A stretch of DNA of 64,000 nucleotides, taken from WVXP01 sp964348095 (lineage in GTDB: Bacteria; Desulfobacterota; BSN033; WVXP01). A model generated the notes under the pieces. That model worked only from the letters and a program-made list of their open reading frames with translations. It did not search any database and was not told where the DNA came from. Within the stretch, counting starts at the first letter, position 1. Each line of letters starts with the position of its first letter. Positions 35,175 to 44,251 of this stretch are shown in pieces. The position numbers and the translations under genes were made by a program. Location: the NCBI GenBank assembly GCA_964348095.1, contig CAYGBK010000015.1, positions 124,001 through 188,000 on the forward strand, written 5' to 3'.

Positions 35175-35987
35175 TCAGTGGTTGAGGCTCCAGTCATAGT
35201 TTTTGTATTGGATTCTTACCTGGCTAATGTTTTTCCTGAGGTATCCCTTTTTCTCTCCATAGTCAAGGTAGCGGATGATAAACCCGATCAGATTGTCTCG
35301 GCCTCCGAAATCGCCCCCGTACCACTTAAATATCTGGGAAATTCGCAAAACCCTCTCCTCAAGGATGATCTCGACCTCTTTGGAATTAACGAAGGTCTGG
35401 GTGGCCAGTTCGAGCTGCGATTCTATATCGTTAGCATTATAGAAACCAATGGGAGGGCAGGACTGTGAACCACAGACAAGGGCAAAATGTATCCGGACAT
35501 CCATTGGTGAGATGATGAAATGGCAGCGCGGATCGCTACGACCGAAAGCTCTCCAGAGGCGATGGGGGATTCTCTTGTTTCCTCTGAGAATTCCGTGTTC
35601 AATATCATTAAGAGAAAAAAGGTAGCCAGCAATATCGTAAGTGACCCGATCGAAGAATCCACGCTTTTCCTTGACCGATTCCTTGATTCCTAACGATACG
35701 ATGCCATGGATGACCATCGTATTATACAGGTTGATCCAGAAAGCCAAACGCTGCTCTCGGTCGGTTAGAGATTTCAAATCGTACTTCTTGAGAAAACCAG
35801 CCAGTCTCACGTAGTTATTGAACTGTTTGGTGCCCCGCATTGCGTCGTAGTTGATTTTCCCCGCCTCTAGGTCGAAAAAGTCGGCTTGAAGATCGGCGAT
35901 AGCTTTTCTGAGAGCAATGTGAATTTCTTCGGTCGGCTCCCTCCCAGAATCAGTCTCTGAATTGAGAATCATTACTTTTGCGGCCAT
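35175..35987 (-). CDS. DUF547 domain-containing protein
   Basis: 270 residues. The DUF547 core is clear: REQRLAFWINLYNTMVIHGI, the YDIAGYLFSLNDIEHGILRG stretch, and HFALVCGSQSCPPIGFYNAN with a conserved Cys. No signal peptide is seen, although relatives are often exported. DUF547 has no established biochemical role. The gene lies between the radical SAM gene and the PHP phosphoesterase gene on the same strand, with gaps of 84 and 31 bases, so a loose operon of three is likely. Confidence 0.8.
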   Translation of the reverse strand: MAAKVMILNSETDSGREPTEEIHIALRKAIADLQADFFDLEAGKINYDAMRGTKQFNNYVRLAGFLKKYDLKSLTDREQRLAFWINLYNTMVIHGIVSLGIKESVKEKRGFFDRVTYDIAGYLFSLNDIEHGILRGNKRIPHRLWRAFGRSDPRCHFIISPMDVRIHFALVCGSQSCPPIGFYNANDIESQLELATQTFVNSKEVEIILEERVLRISQIFKWYGGDFGGRDNLIGFIIRYLDYGEKKGYLRKNISQVRIQYKNYDWSLNH

Positions 35988-36018
35988 GTTTTGCTCGAAT
36001 TCCGGCGGTTCCGTGAGT

Positions 36019-36879
36019 TCAGAGATGATACACCATTTCCTGCTTTACCCGCATCAACTCTTCAGCCAGGGTGTAAGGGAGGCAGACGCCATTTCCGACT
36101 ATGCCCAGTTCCGCCTTCTCCATCAAGTTGCCGTGAAAATCTGAACCCCCGGTCTTCAGAAGACCGACTTTTTCTGCAAGCTGTCTATATTGTGCCGTCT
36201 GCTCCCGGGTGTGGTCTGGATAGAAAGCCTCTATACCCTTAAGTCCTTCTTTTGTAAGTTCAACCACTAGGTTTTCGAGATCTCTTGGCATATAGTTCAA
36301 TGTGAAAGGATGGGCGAGAACGGGAATGCCCTGGGCCTTCAAGACCATGTCAATCGCATCTCTCACGTCCAGCCGAAATTTGTTTACATAGGCCGGAGCC
36401 CCCTGCGCCAGATACCGGTCGAAAGCGTCGTTAAGGGAAGCCACATATCCTTTATCCACGAGAACCTGAGCAAAGTGTGGTCTGCCAACCTGTCCTCCTC
36501 CTGAAGCCGCAACAACCTCCTGATAGGTGATGTCGATGCCCAGATCGTTGAGTTTGTCGACGATTTTGGGATTCCTCTCAGATCTGGCCTCTTTCAGCTT
36601 TTCCAGTTTTTCTCTGAGGATGCCCCCCTTTGTTTGCACGAAATATCCTAACAGATGGACACTTCCCGTCTTGATATTGGCGCTAATCTCTATCCCTGGA
36701 ATGATTTCCAAAGAGACTCTCTGTCCTTCTTCCTGTGCTTCCTGGACCCCGTCCACCGTATCATGGTCTGTGATCGCAATCGCTTTCAATCGCCTCTTCT
36801 TTGCCAGATGGACGACCTGTGAGGGGGTTAGCGTTCCATCTGAGGCGGTCGTGTGAACGTGGAGGTCAATTTCTACCAT
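36019..36879 (-). CDS. PHP-domain phosphoesterase (RNase AM / TrpH type)
   Basis: 286 residues. The PHP metal motifs are present: DLHVHTTASDG at the N-terminus, AIAITDHDTVDG, a Glu in IPGIEISAN, VLAHPFTLNY and GGSDFHGN at the end. Members hydrolyse 3',5'-nucleoside bisphosphates or trim the 5' end of RNA in the cytoplasm with a trinuclear metal centre. Length fits the family. It is probably the first gene of a minus-strand series with DUF547 and the radical SAM protein. Confidence 0.87.
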   Translation of the reverse strand: MVEIDLHVHTTASDGTLTPSQVVHLAKKRRLKAIAITDHDTVDGVQEAQEEGQRVSLEIIPGIEISANIKTGSVHLLGYFVQTKGGILREKLEKLKEARSERNPKIVDKLNDLGIDITYQEVVAASGGGQVGRPHFAQVLVDKGYVASLNDAFDRYLAQGAPAYVNKFRLDVRDAIDMVLKAQGIPVLAHPFTLNYMPRDLENLVVELTKEGLKGIEAFYPDHTREQTAQYRQLAEKVGLLKTGGSDFHGNLMEKAELGIVGNGVCLPYTLAEELMRVKQEMVYHL

Positions 36880-37165
36880 CGTCTGCCTTTGCTCTAACGG
36901 GGTCTATGCGGTTTCGCTTTACAATTCGCGTATATTTCAAGGGGACCATCTTAAATTTATCAAAAGATGTGGACGAGTTCAAAGAAAATCGAGAAGGTAA
37001 AGATTTCAGGTACAAAACGGTGGGTTTGAGGAACCAGTAAGGTCGTTGGCCGGATCGCATATTGAGGATAGGTACCGGCAGGAGAAGAGGGTCGGCTATC
37101 CTCGGGATCTAAGCCCGCTACACGTGAAGGGCACAGCATGCTGGAAGTCGGATTATCTGAACATA

Positions 37166-38860
37166 CTATTGTGCACTAACGGTGCGTCCTCTGGCCCATT
37201 CCCTCAGAGACTCAACATATTCGGACCGCGTCTTCGATAGAGGACGGGTCTTTCTCGTCTCCTCTAGCAGGAGATCGTTGCTTAAGGGGAGATTACTCGA
37301 AAATGCGGTATAGAGAGCCGAGACAACCACCTGTTCAATCTCCGCTCCGCTGAAGCCGGCTGTGGCGGCTGCGAGAGCGGGAAGGTCGAACTGTTTTCGA
37401 TCATGACCTCGGCGTCTGAGATGAATCTCAAAAATTGCCTCTCTCTCTGTAGAACTTGGAAGATCGACAAAGAAAATCTCGTCAAAGCGACCCTTACGCA
37501 GCAATTCAGGTGGCAGCCGAGTCACGTCGTTCGACGTGGCAACCACAAAGACATCGCCCTTCCGTTCTTGCATCCATGAGAGGAAGATACCCAAAACCCT
37601 TTGGGATACGCCGCCATCTTCTGTGCCACCAGCGAAGAAGGCTTTTTCTATTTCGTCAATCCACAGTACCACAGGGGACATCTTCTCAGATGTTGCCATT
37701 GCTCGCTTGAAGTTTTTCTCACTTTCGCCAATGTATTTGTTGTAAAGGTTTGACGGGTCCATTTTGAGCAAGGGCAAGCCCCATTCCATAGCTACGGCCT
37801 TGGCACATAGGCTCTTGCCCGAGCCAGGTATGCCCAGCAACAGAATGCCCTTTGGGAAAGGCAAACCGTATTGTTCGGCCAGTTTAGGGTCGGTGATGAT
37901 GGGCTTGCGCTTTGTGAGCCATATCTTCAACCGTCTCAAACCTGCTATGTCTGACATGCTTTCTTCAACTGGGAAATACTCCAAGAGACCCTCTCGTTCG
38001 ATGATGGCCTTTTTGGCCTGTATGACGACCTTGAGATCATTAGGGGCAAGTCGCCCGTCTTCGATAAACGCCTTGGTCAGAATTTTCTCTGCTTCGAGCA
38101 GGGTTAAGCCCTTCAGGTTATGGATGAATCGGTTCAAATCTTTTTTGCTCATCTCCACCTTGATTTGCATTCGCGCGGAGAGATCACGGAAGATGTGCTG
38201 CAGCAGTTCTAAATAGTCTTGTCGCTGAGGCGGGGAAGGCCTTACGCGGGCTGTATGGGGTTTCACCGAATCGGGAACCTGCACACCGGTTCCTGTCAAG
38301 ATTAGAGCTCCTTCGATCTCGGTAAATGTGCGGGCAGCTTGGGTGAGCTTTGCGCCGAGGACCATGTCCTCGAGAAATGGTCCTAGCCCCTGGAAATGAT
38401 AAACCGCTGGAAATCTCGAGATTTCGATATGATCCATCGCCAACTTTGGATCGATGGTTCCGTAGATGGTCTTTTCTATGTCCGACCGTTGCAGCCCACG
38501 GTTTACAGTCCAAAAGAAAAAGGCCAGATTCATATGGTCAGCAAGATGTCTCAACAGACTCTCCGCACGGTCCTCCTCGGTTGTCTCCAGGCAGATGAGA
38601 CTATAGCGCGACCGGATGAGCAGCTTGAGTTCTTTGATTAGATCGTCATCCTTTCCGGCGTGGCGCCGTCCATATTGCGTCCCGCTCCATGGCTGTCTGG
38701 AACGTCTAGATGTGCGGGGTTTTTCTTTTTGACCTCCCATTCCTTTCCGTGCAGAGGGTTCTGCCTTGGCGTATATTGCGCCGCATTTTGGGCATTCGTA
38801 TGGTGGCGCCAAGTCTATGGGTTGTCTTGCGTAACCACACTGCACACATTTCTTGCTCAT
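37166..38860 (-). CDS. AAA+ ATPase with N-terminal zinc ribbon (Ycf46-like)
   Basis: 564 residues. A zinc ribbon is formed by Cys5/Cys8 (KKCVQCGY) and Cys23/Cys26 (YECPKCGA), followed by a basic linker. Residues 75-290 resemble the degenerate first AAA module of Ycf46-type proteins. The active module has Walker A GIPGSGKS (343-350), the pore-loop-like NKYIGESE, Walker B VVLWIDEIEKAF (397-408) and the arginine-finger region LLRKGRFDEIFFVD. Ycf46-like ATPases are known from cyanobacteria and many bacteria; their substrate is not settled. The zinc ribbon suggests nucleic-acid or protein recognition. The 288 bases before its start (to 39149) hold only a short unconvincing plus-strand frame. Confidence 0.85.
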   Translation of the reverse strand: MSKKCVQCGYARQPIDLAPPYECPKCGAIYAKAEPSARKGMGGQKEKPRTSRRSRQPWSGTQYGRRHAGKDDDLIKELKLLIRSRYSLICLETTEEDRAESLLRHLADHMNLAFFFWTVNRGLQRSDIEKTIYGTIDPKLAMDHIEISRFPAVYHFQGLGPFLEDMVLGAKLTQAARTFTEIEGALILTGTGVQVPDSVKPHTARVRPSPPQRQDYLELLQHIFRDLSARMQIKVEMSKKDLNRFIHNLKGLTLLEAEKILTKAFIEDGRLAPNDLKVVIQAKKAIIEREGLLEYFPVEESMSDIAGLRRLKIWLTKRKPIITDPKLAEQYGLPFPKGILLLGIPGSGKSLCAKAVAMEWGLPLLKMDPSNLYNKYIGESEKNFKRAMATSEKMSPVVLWIDEIEKAFFAGGTEDGGVSQRVLGIFLSWMQERKGDVFVVATSNDVTRLPPELLRKGRFDEIFFVDLPSSTEREAIFEIHLRRRGHDRKQFDLPALAAATAGFSGAEIEQVVVSALYTAFSSNLPLSNDLLLEETRKTRPLSKTRSEYVESLREWARGRTVSAQ

Positions 38861-39149
38861 TTTACCAGTTCCCTTGTCCGCCCTAGGACGAGTGACCCGA
38901 CTGTTTTACGATCATGTGAATGTCAGTCATGTTTCATTATGTCTCGACAACTGACACCCTCTGAGTTCGACTGAAAGATTGATCGCTTTTGGGTTCGCAA
39001 TGAATTCATGGAAACCGTCAAACGGATTGGTGAGTATGAGCTCTCTCAGTTTCGTTCTCCCAGCAACGCACTCAAATTTCTCTTTTTCTGGTTTGACCGT
39101 GTCAATGTCATGCGGTGTGATCGGCCTGCGGCAGAGGATGTTGATAGGT

Positions 39150-39578
39150 CTACTTGATGTAATACCCAGCTACCCTCCACGTGCCATCCCTATCCAACAT
39201 GGGTGTTACCGTCTCTATTGCGAACTTCTTGTGTTCGAATACTGTCTCATACTGGATTACAACATACTGCCCGTCTGGGGCACCCGGAAGAGTCTCGGTA
39301 TACCGTCGCAATTTGAGTCTCCGTGAAAGGACTTTGCCGAGCGGTTTTCTGAAAGCACTTAATGTGGCCCGCCATTGTTCTTCGGTCATGGCTGCCCTGA
39401 ACAATTCGGCGGCCTCGTTCCAACTGGCGGCGTATTCGCCCTTATCGGCTAGAGCGAGCCAGACTTCAGAGGCGACGGTCGCCAGCTCTTCCACCGGCTC
39501 TTTAGCAGGAAGTGTTTGGCAGAACACGAACAGAGAGAGGAATGCGAGCACAGTAGGGATCCAGTCTTTCAGATTCAT
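39150..39578 (-). CDS. DUF4019 secreted protein
   Basis: 142 residues from the ATG at 39578 (AGGAGG nine bases upstream). A signal peptide (WIPTVLAFLSLFVFCQTLPA) precedes the DUF4019 core: EVWLALADKGEYAASWNEAA, W in EEQWRATLSAFRKPLGKV, and the ending PDGQYVVIQYETVFEHKKFA. The family is small, exported and of unknown function. First gene of the long minus-strand run of unrelated small genes (39-54 kb). Confidence 0.8.
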   Translation of the reverse strand: MNLKDWIPTVLAFLSLFVFCQTLPAKEPVEELATVASEVWLALADKGEYAASWNEAAELFRAAMTEEQWRATLSAFRKPLGKVLSRRLKLRRYTETLPGAPDGQYVVIQYETVFEHKKFAIETVTPMLDRDGTWRVAGYYIK

Positions 39579-39707
39579 ACCTGTGAGCCTCCTATATATT
39601 GATCGATGCGTGACGGCCAAGTGGATGCCTGAATCAAGCCATCGGAAGGGAGCTCGGAGGCCCGGCGATCGGCCCCCGAGGAAGCTCCTAACGAGAGGCG
39701 TCATGTG

Positions 39708-40076
39708 TCAAAGCAAATAGACCGTGACCGTTCCTTGGGCAAGTGAGAAAATAAGTATTGCAACAAGTATTGAAATTGATATGGGCGTTCTGAATTCTTT
39801 TCGACCCTTCTGGAAGAGGACCATATGGATTCCGAAACCGAAGATCCCGGCGACAGATAATCCTAAGGAGAAGATCAAACCGGCGAAAGCCTGTTGAAAG
39901 ACGAGAATCAACCCATACAAAACAAGAACCAGTAAGGGGAAATGAATGAGGAGGAATCCAGTGATGCCGCCAGGTAGTCCAAACACATCCCACTCTTTCC
40001 AATAGGCCGAATCGATTTCATGAATTATCAAAAGCACCGAATTGATCAGATACAGCCAGGGCAAGAGATTCTCCAT
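39708..40076 (-). CDS. DUF6713-type membrane protein
   Basis: 122 residues with four hydrophobic segments. It opens with LLPWLYLINSVLLIIHEIDS and AYWKEWDVF; the His-Glu pair and the YWKEW motif are characteristic of a small group of integral membrane proteins (DUF6713/HXXEE-like). Function unknown. Its stop lies 130 bases before the DUF4019 gene; that interval contains CTCGTTAGGAG, a possible relic of an integron core site. Confidence 0.65.
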   Translation of the reverse strand: MENLLPWLYLINSVLLIIHEIDSAYWKEWDVFGLPGGITGFLLIHFPLLVLVLYGLILVFQQAFAGLIFSLGLSVAGIFGFGIHMVLFQKGRKEFRTPISISILVAILIFSLAQGTVTVYLL

Positions 40077-40139
40077 GACCTGTCCCTTTCACACCACCTT
40101 TCGTTAACGTGACAATCTCAGTTATCTGAACCTTTCCGG

Positions 40140-40715
40140 CTACAGGTGAGATCGAGATACCGTTCGGTTGATCATGCGATCGGCTCTGGGCCAGGGGCCC
40201 GGTGGATGTTCTGACACCTCTCTGGTAAAAACCTTTTCCTTGGAAACGCGAAGCCCCCTGGTACGGTAGTTTGCGAGAGCACCGGGATGATCGAGGGTGC
40301 ACGTGTGTACTCAGACACGACATGTATTCAAATTCCATGCCTTTTCAGTGGCAACTGTGAGTAATTGGCCACCCAATCCTTTCCCAAGAAAGACGGGAAA
40401 AGGCCCGAGAAAAGCAATCAAAACAATTCTGTCTGGCTGGACCTCAAGCTCGAAATAACCCGCTGGGGTTCCATAGATATAGGCAATCCAGGTGTGTAAC
40501 TCGGGGCGATCGACCTATTGTTGCCATTGCCGATAGGTCCAATTCAACCAATCGGTCCAATACCAATATCCCTAAGGGGGATAGAAAAAACGATTGAGCT
40601 CTGGCAAGGGCACCTCTGCCCTCTTTATTTCTCGGCCAGAGAGTTTGATCCGTTTTGGGACGAGATCATTTGGATCTATCATCTCAAGATAGCGGATCGT
40701 CACGTTGACTTTCAC
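40140..40715 (-). pseudogene. GNAT acetyltransferase pseudogene with three in-frame stops
   Basis: Read from a GTG at 40715 the frame gives VKVNVTIRYLEMIDPNDLVP, then TAG (after RFFYPP), TAG (after YRQWQQ), LHTWIAYIYGTPAGYFELE, the acetyl-CoA loop VFLGKGLGGQLL, TGA after LNTCRV, and VHTCTLDHPGALANYRTRGL up to TAG at 40140. The whole follows a GNAT enzyme without frameshift; in homologues the last broken position is expected to be Trp. Three different point stops in one frame show a gene no longer under selection. Confidence 0.8.
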
Positions 40716-41090
40716 GTTTTCCCCTCTCCATAATTTCCTGGAATTGGGGTCAGTTGCCGCATTGACGCCCGAACCACTTTCTTTGAGTTTTGCCTGTCAT
40801 CCATCTTACCGTGACTTTCCATCTGTCTCTACTCTTAAGTTTCAGCACCGGCAGACCCCACGAAAAAACGAGTGGGCCGACGAGGCGTTCCACTAGGGAG
40901 TACCCCGTGACGGCCTGTCCTGTCCCGTTCTGTTTGCAATTGGGCTTCAAGGCTGCATCAAAAGCAACAGGATGATGGGCCGTCAGTTTTGTCGAAAGGT
41001 CTAGGTGGTGAGCTTCGAGATCAGTTGCGGGTGCTGTAGTCCGCGGAGACGATGATTCTGATGGCTGGGATGACAAGGTCCATTTGCAAT
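40716..41090. other. Gene-free stretch between two pseudogenes
   Basis: About 375 bases. One minus-strand frame is open for 108 codons (from 41076) but has an untypical residue composition and no recognisable motif. Close by, another frame reads LVIPAIRIIVSADYSTRN and stops, which could be the tail of a vanished gene. I see no RNA gene or mobile element. Confidence 0.35.
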
Positions 41091-42276
41091 CTACTTGAAG
41101 ATTCGTCGGGCATTCTTATGTGCGATCAATTCGGCAGCCTCTGGACGGATACAACCAAGTATCCTCCGCATACGTCGGATTTTTTTCTCATATTGTGCAA
41201 CTTTTGCCCCTTGGGGGCATGGACGCCTTTTCCTATCCGACCAAACTTTTCATCCGTACCCACCATAAATCGCATTGGCATCTCTTCAAAAAGCTCACCC
41301 CAGTCGTTGTACAAGCGTCCTTCTTTGTCTGTTATCGGTTCCAGGTTCCTCCATAGACGGTGTTTTCTTATTCGCTTGAAGTTCACCATGATGTTTGGAT
41401 ACGTCATCAGTATCCCTCGCACATTTGCTGGATTTGTCATCGCAGTGTGAGAAAGGATTAACTTAAGATTGGAATAGTTGTGGAATAGCAATTCCAAACC
41501 CCCAAAAACCTGATTCTCATAAGACGTCCCAAATGGATCGACCGGCTCCGCATGAAGATCAATCCACCTCCCCTTTTTTTCTATGCGGCCGACTATTTTG
41601 AGAAAGGGCTCAAAGGTTGGCGGACACTCAATGACATTCTGTAACCCATCTTTATTGAAATGGGTGAGACCGATCTCTCCAATTCCCAAACAGTCAGGAT
41701 CATCCAGATCGTCTGATAATCTGTTAAGTACCTTGTTTAGGCCCTGTTCTTAAACCCGTTACGATATGCATCGTGCAGCCAATTTGAGATATATTCACTT
41801 CCGCAAAAGAGTCTTATCCTGCCCTCTTCTAGCTCCTTGAGTTTTTTTCTTTGTTTCCCACCTGTTGAACGCTTTGTCATGTGCCCTTCATTCGGAACGG
41901 GCATGATAATAATCATCTCAACACCGGTTCCGTTTATGAATTCAGCAATTCGGCGGAGAGACTTCTTGCTCATGTATCCACTTCTCGCCGGATCCAGATG
42001 CGCGTGGGTATCTATGATAGGCCCTTCATACTTTCCGTCATATTCTCTGACAGGACGATCTGGTTTAGACCGGATATGGTTGACCTTGAATCTAGGTGCA
42101 GGTAATTTGGCGACTGGCATCATGTTTCTTGAATATTCATATCCACAGACGATCAAAAGAATGACAAGCGCAGTCAGCCCACAAATGTGTGTCTGTCTCT
42201 TTCGACTCTTCCTCAAAAACCTCAGCTCCTTTTTCGCCTGACCATCACACAGCATCCAACGATCCAGACCCATCAT
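41091..42276 (-). pseudogene. Frameshifted amidohydrolase (TIM-barrel metal-dependent hydrolase)
   Basis: Two open stretches and a tail in different frames make one exported amidohydrolase of about 370 residues: a membrane anchor (GLTALVILLIVCGYEYS), metal motif DTHAHLDP, then a shift near 41740 joins KNR to LNKVLNRLSDDLDDPDCLGI, followed by WIDLHAEPVD, LILSHTAM, MVGTDEKFG, and a second shift near 41190 leads to KIRRMRRILGCIRPEAAELI and a stop at 41091. The motifs are those of PF04909-type hydrolases. The metal ligands are all intact, so the inactivation is recent, or two sequencing errors are present. Confidence 0.75.
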
Positions 42277-42310
42277 CGTCCTTGTCCCCGGCAGCTACCG
42301 CACCGAGTCA

Positions 42311-42700
42311 TTAGATGGCAAACTCTCGGAGTATGCGGAATAGATTCGCTGGTGCAGCGCTGTTGTGTCCAGGCAGACGATATATGTCAAAGGATGACGC
42401 CACAAAGAGTGCGATGATCATTGCACCGATGATTAGTAGGGCATAAGGCACTCGGAATAGACAGAACAGAAACCAGTTGATTGCTCGAGCTAGGATGTAA
42501 AGAAGACCGCCGAATATGACGACATGGAGCCAGAGAGTGGCGAGGATCCAAAAGCCTTCTGCGGTGAATTTTGGCAAAGCGACAATGGACCCGTACCCTG
42601 CCAGATAGAGAATACAGAATGTTGGAACTATCCCCCCCACGACCAGCATGGTGTAAGGCACTGGGAAAGTCAACAAAAAGGCTGAAAAGAGTGTCCACAT
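42311..42700 (-). CDS. Small polytopic membrane protein, unknown
   Basis: 129 residues with about three to four hydrophobic segments (LFSAFLLTFPVPYTMLVVGG, FWILATLWLHVVIFGGLLYI, VPYALLIIGAMIIALFVASS). No motif known to me. The start has only the CGTTAGTCG sequence directly before it, which is close to an integron core site (GTTRRRY) but not exact. Its neighbours on the same strand are unrelated. Confidence 0.5.
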   Translation of the reverse strand: MWTLFSAFLLTFPVPYTMLVVGGIVPTFCILYLAGYGSIVALPKFTAEGFWILATLWLHVVIFGGLLYILARAINWFLFCLFRVPYALLIIGAMIIALFVASSFDIYRLPGHNSAAPANLFRILREFAI

Positions 42701-42801
42701 CGACTAACGTTTCATCTTTCCAACTTTGGGATCCATGGGGCACTTTTTCAAAAGATATTTCATGTCTGGGCCCAAATCGCGATCTTGGATCGCGGACGGC
42801 C

Positions 42802-43011
42802 TCAGAAGAGCCAGATGACAATCAGGCCATCCAGCAATAACAACGAACCAAAAGCTATCCAACCGCATCCTAAGTAGACGGCATTTCTACCGGCGTAACG
42901 GCGATAGCCTCTTCCAAAGCACGCTTTTCTGGTTTTTATCGCCCTCACACCGGACCAAATCAGCCACGGAGATAACGGAACGAGGATAAGAATATGTATG
43001 TAGGTTCGCAT
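42802..43011 (-). CDS. Very small membrane protein
   Basis: 69 residues, two hydrophobic segments (YIHILILVPLSPWLIWSGV and WIAFGSLLLLDGLIVIWLF) separated by a basic, Tyr-rich loop (RKACFGRGYRRYAGRN). Not recognised. A perfect hairpin CGCGATC-CAA-GATCGCG lies about ten bases after its stop and could end the transcript. Confidence 0.45.
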   Translation of the reverse strand: MRTYIHILILVPLSPWLIWSGVRAIKTRKACFGRGYRRYAGRNAVYLGCGWIAFGSLLLLDGLIVIWLF

Positions 43012-43211
43012 CTAGAAGATTGATGATCCTGAAGGTGATAGGGAATCTCCTGGTTTGATCTGAGAGATGAACCTTAGCAGCTAACGTGCCAAACGAGCTT
43101 CGGACCTGATGCCCGTTGTGCACGGTCGAGGCAAGGAACCACAAGATATCTTTCCGTCACGGACAGCGACCACTTTTCCGGTTCCAGTTATTAAGTTTGG
43201 GATCATGTCCT

Positions 43212-43591
43212 TTAAAGGGTTTGAACGCTTTTGGTCAGCAACGTTGGAATTCCCATCTTTAGATCTATCTTGCCTTCAGTCAAGACGCTTCGTCCAGTCA
43301 ATTGTTCCATGACGAAACCAGAGTCAAAAAGGTCGGCATAGATTCTGGCCCCGTCATCTTCCATGTAAAACCGATAGCCTCTTTGATCCCGTATATCGAT
43401 GACCCCCTTCAAAGTCAAGGTTTCGCCGTCATACCTACCGGGAAAGTCGAATACCTCGGCTACGGGGTAGCTTGTCGATTGAAAATAGGCGGTCCCAATT
43501 TATTTAAATGGCCATCTCCACAGCGAGCTATGAATAGTGAAAAGGCGATCAATAGCAAGAATAATCGCAAGAAGTCTCTTATCTTTGCCAT
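43212..43591 (-). pseudogene. Frameshifted small lipoprotein or secreted protein
   Basis: An ATG at 43591 starts a signal peptide (FLRLFLLLIAFSLFIARCGD) that runs into a stop after about 42 codons. From about 43490 another frame takes over: YFQSTSYPVAEVFDFPGRYD and then TLKGVIDIRDQRGYRFYMED, ending at 43212. One shift in between (near AAATAAATTGGGACC) would join them to about 120 residues. The product looks like a small OB-like secreted protein; function unknown. Confidence 0.6.
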
Positions 43592-43628
43592 AATTCTCTC
43601 TCTTCTCAGATGTGGTCAAAACCCGGAC

Positions 43629-44150
43629 TCAGCGGCGTCGCTTGCTGTGGCCATTGGAATGTCGTGTGTTCCTGCTCAGGGAAGCTATCGTTAGATCTAA
43701 CTCAAAGTATAGTGCGCCAGGTATAGGGTTGTGGCGGTATGGCGGAATCGTCAAGAAACCGAGCGACGTGTACAAGGCTCTTGCCTCTCTCATGGATGGG
43801 ACAGTGTCGAGGCGCATGGTGCGGTAGCCCCTGGAGCACGCTTCGGAAATGATGGCTTCCGCGAGTCTTCTGCCAACCCCACTGCCACGGTGATAAGGTT
43901 TGACGTACAGCCTTTTCATCTCACAGACTCCAGGCTCAAGGGGTCGCAGTGCAACACATCCAATGGTCTCACCATGTTCCCGTGCAAGCAGCAGACACCC
44001 ATCTGGCCGGGCATACTGTTCCGGGAGTTTTTCCAGTTCCTCATCGAAATTCTGAAAACAGAGGTCGAAATCTAAAGACTCCGCGTACTCCTGGAAAAGC
44101 CCCCTGGCCTCTTTGATGTCATGGTCTGATCGAAGGTAACAAAGTTCCAT
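43629..44150 (-). CDS. GNAT-family N-acetyltransferase
   Basis: 173 residues. The acetyl-CoA-binding loop is VKPYHRGSGVGRRLAEAII, preceded by the strand MKRLYV and followed by RTMRLDTVPSMREARALYTS and GFLTIPPYRHNPIPGALYFE. This is a complete GNAT fold acting on an unknown amine. After the family end at FELDL the frame continues about 18 residues more; exactly there the minus strand reads ATCTAAC, which fits an integron R'' box (RYYYAAC). GNAT genes are common cargo of gene-cassette arrays. Confidence 0.85.
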   Translation of the reverse strand: MELCYLRSDHDIKEARGLFQEYAESLDFDLCFQNFDEELEKLPEQYARPDGCLLLAREHGETIGCVALRPLEPGVCEMKRLYVKPYHRGSGVGRRLAEAIISEACSRGYRTMRLDTVPSMREARALYTSLGFLTIPPYRHNPIPGALYFELDLTIASLSRNTRHSNGHSKRRR

Positions 44151-44251
44151 TAATGCTTCTCTGTGACCGTTGCGCAGCAGGGCCGCCAGCGAAAGGGTGT
44201 CAGCTGTTTTGCTGGTCGGTCCGGGCGATACGTGGAGACGATTTATCCTGG

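Noticed and set aside
38970..39155. Short plus-strand frame reading IDRFWVRNEFMETVKRIGEY and onward
   Set aside because: Only about 60 codons, no ribosome site and no known family; it may be the remnant of a gene, but support is too thin to list it.
39579..39707. CTCGTTAGGAG as an integron attC site
   Set aside because: No matching RYYYAAC box and no paired L boxes at the proper distance; kept only as a weak hint in the array hypothesis.
40140..40715. In-frame TGA in the GNAT gene as a further selenocysteine codon
   Set aside because: The same frame also holds two TAG codons, the TGA stands where Trp is expected, and no SECIS-like hairpin with a G-starting loop follows. It is a pseudogene.
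40750..41076. Minus-strand frame of 108 codons between the two pseudogenes
   Set aside because: Ser/Thr/Pro-rich, low-information composition and no ribosome site or motif; likely a chance frame.
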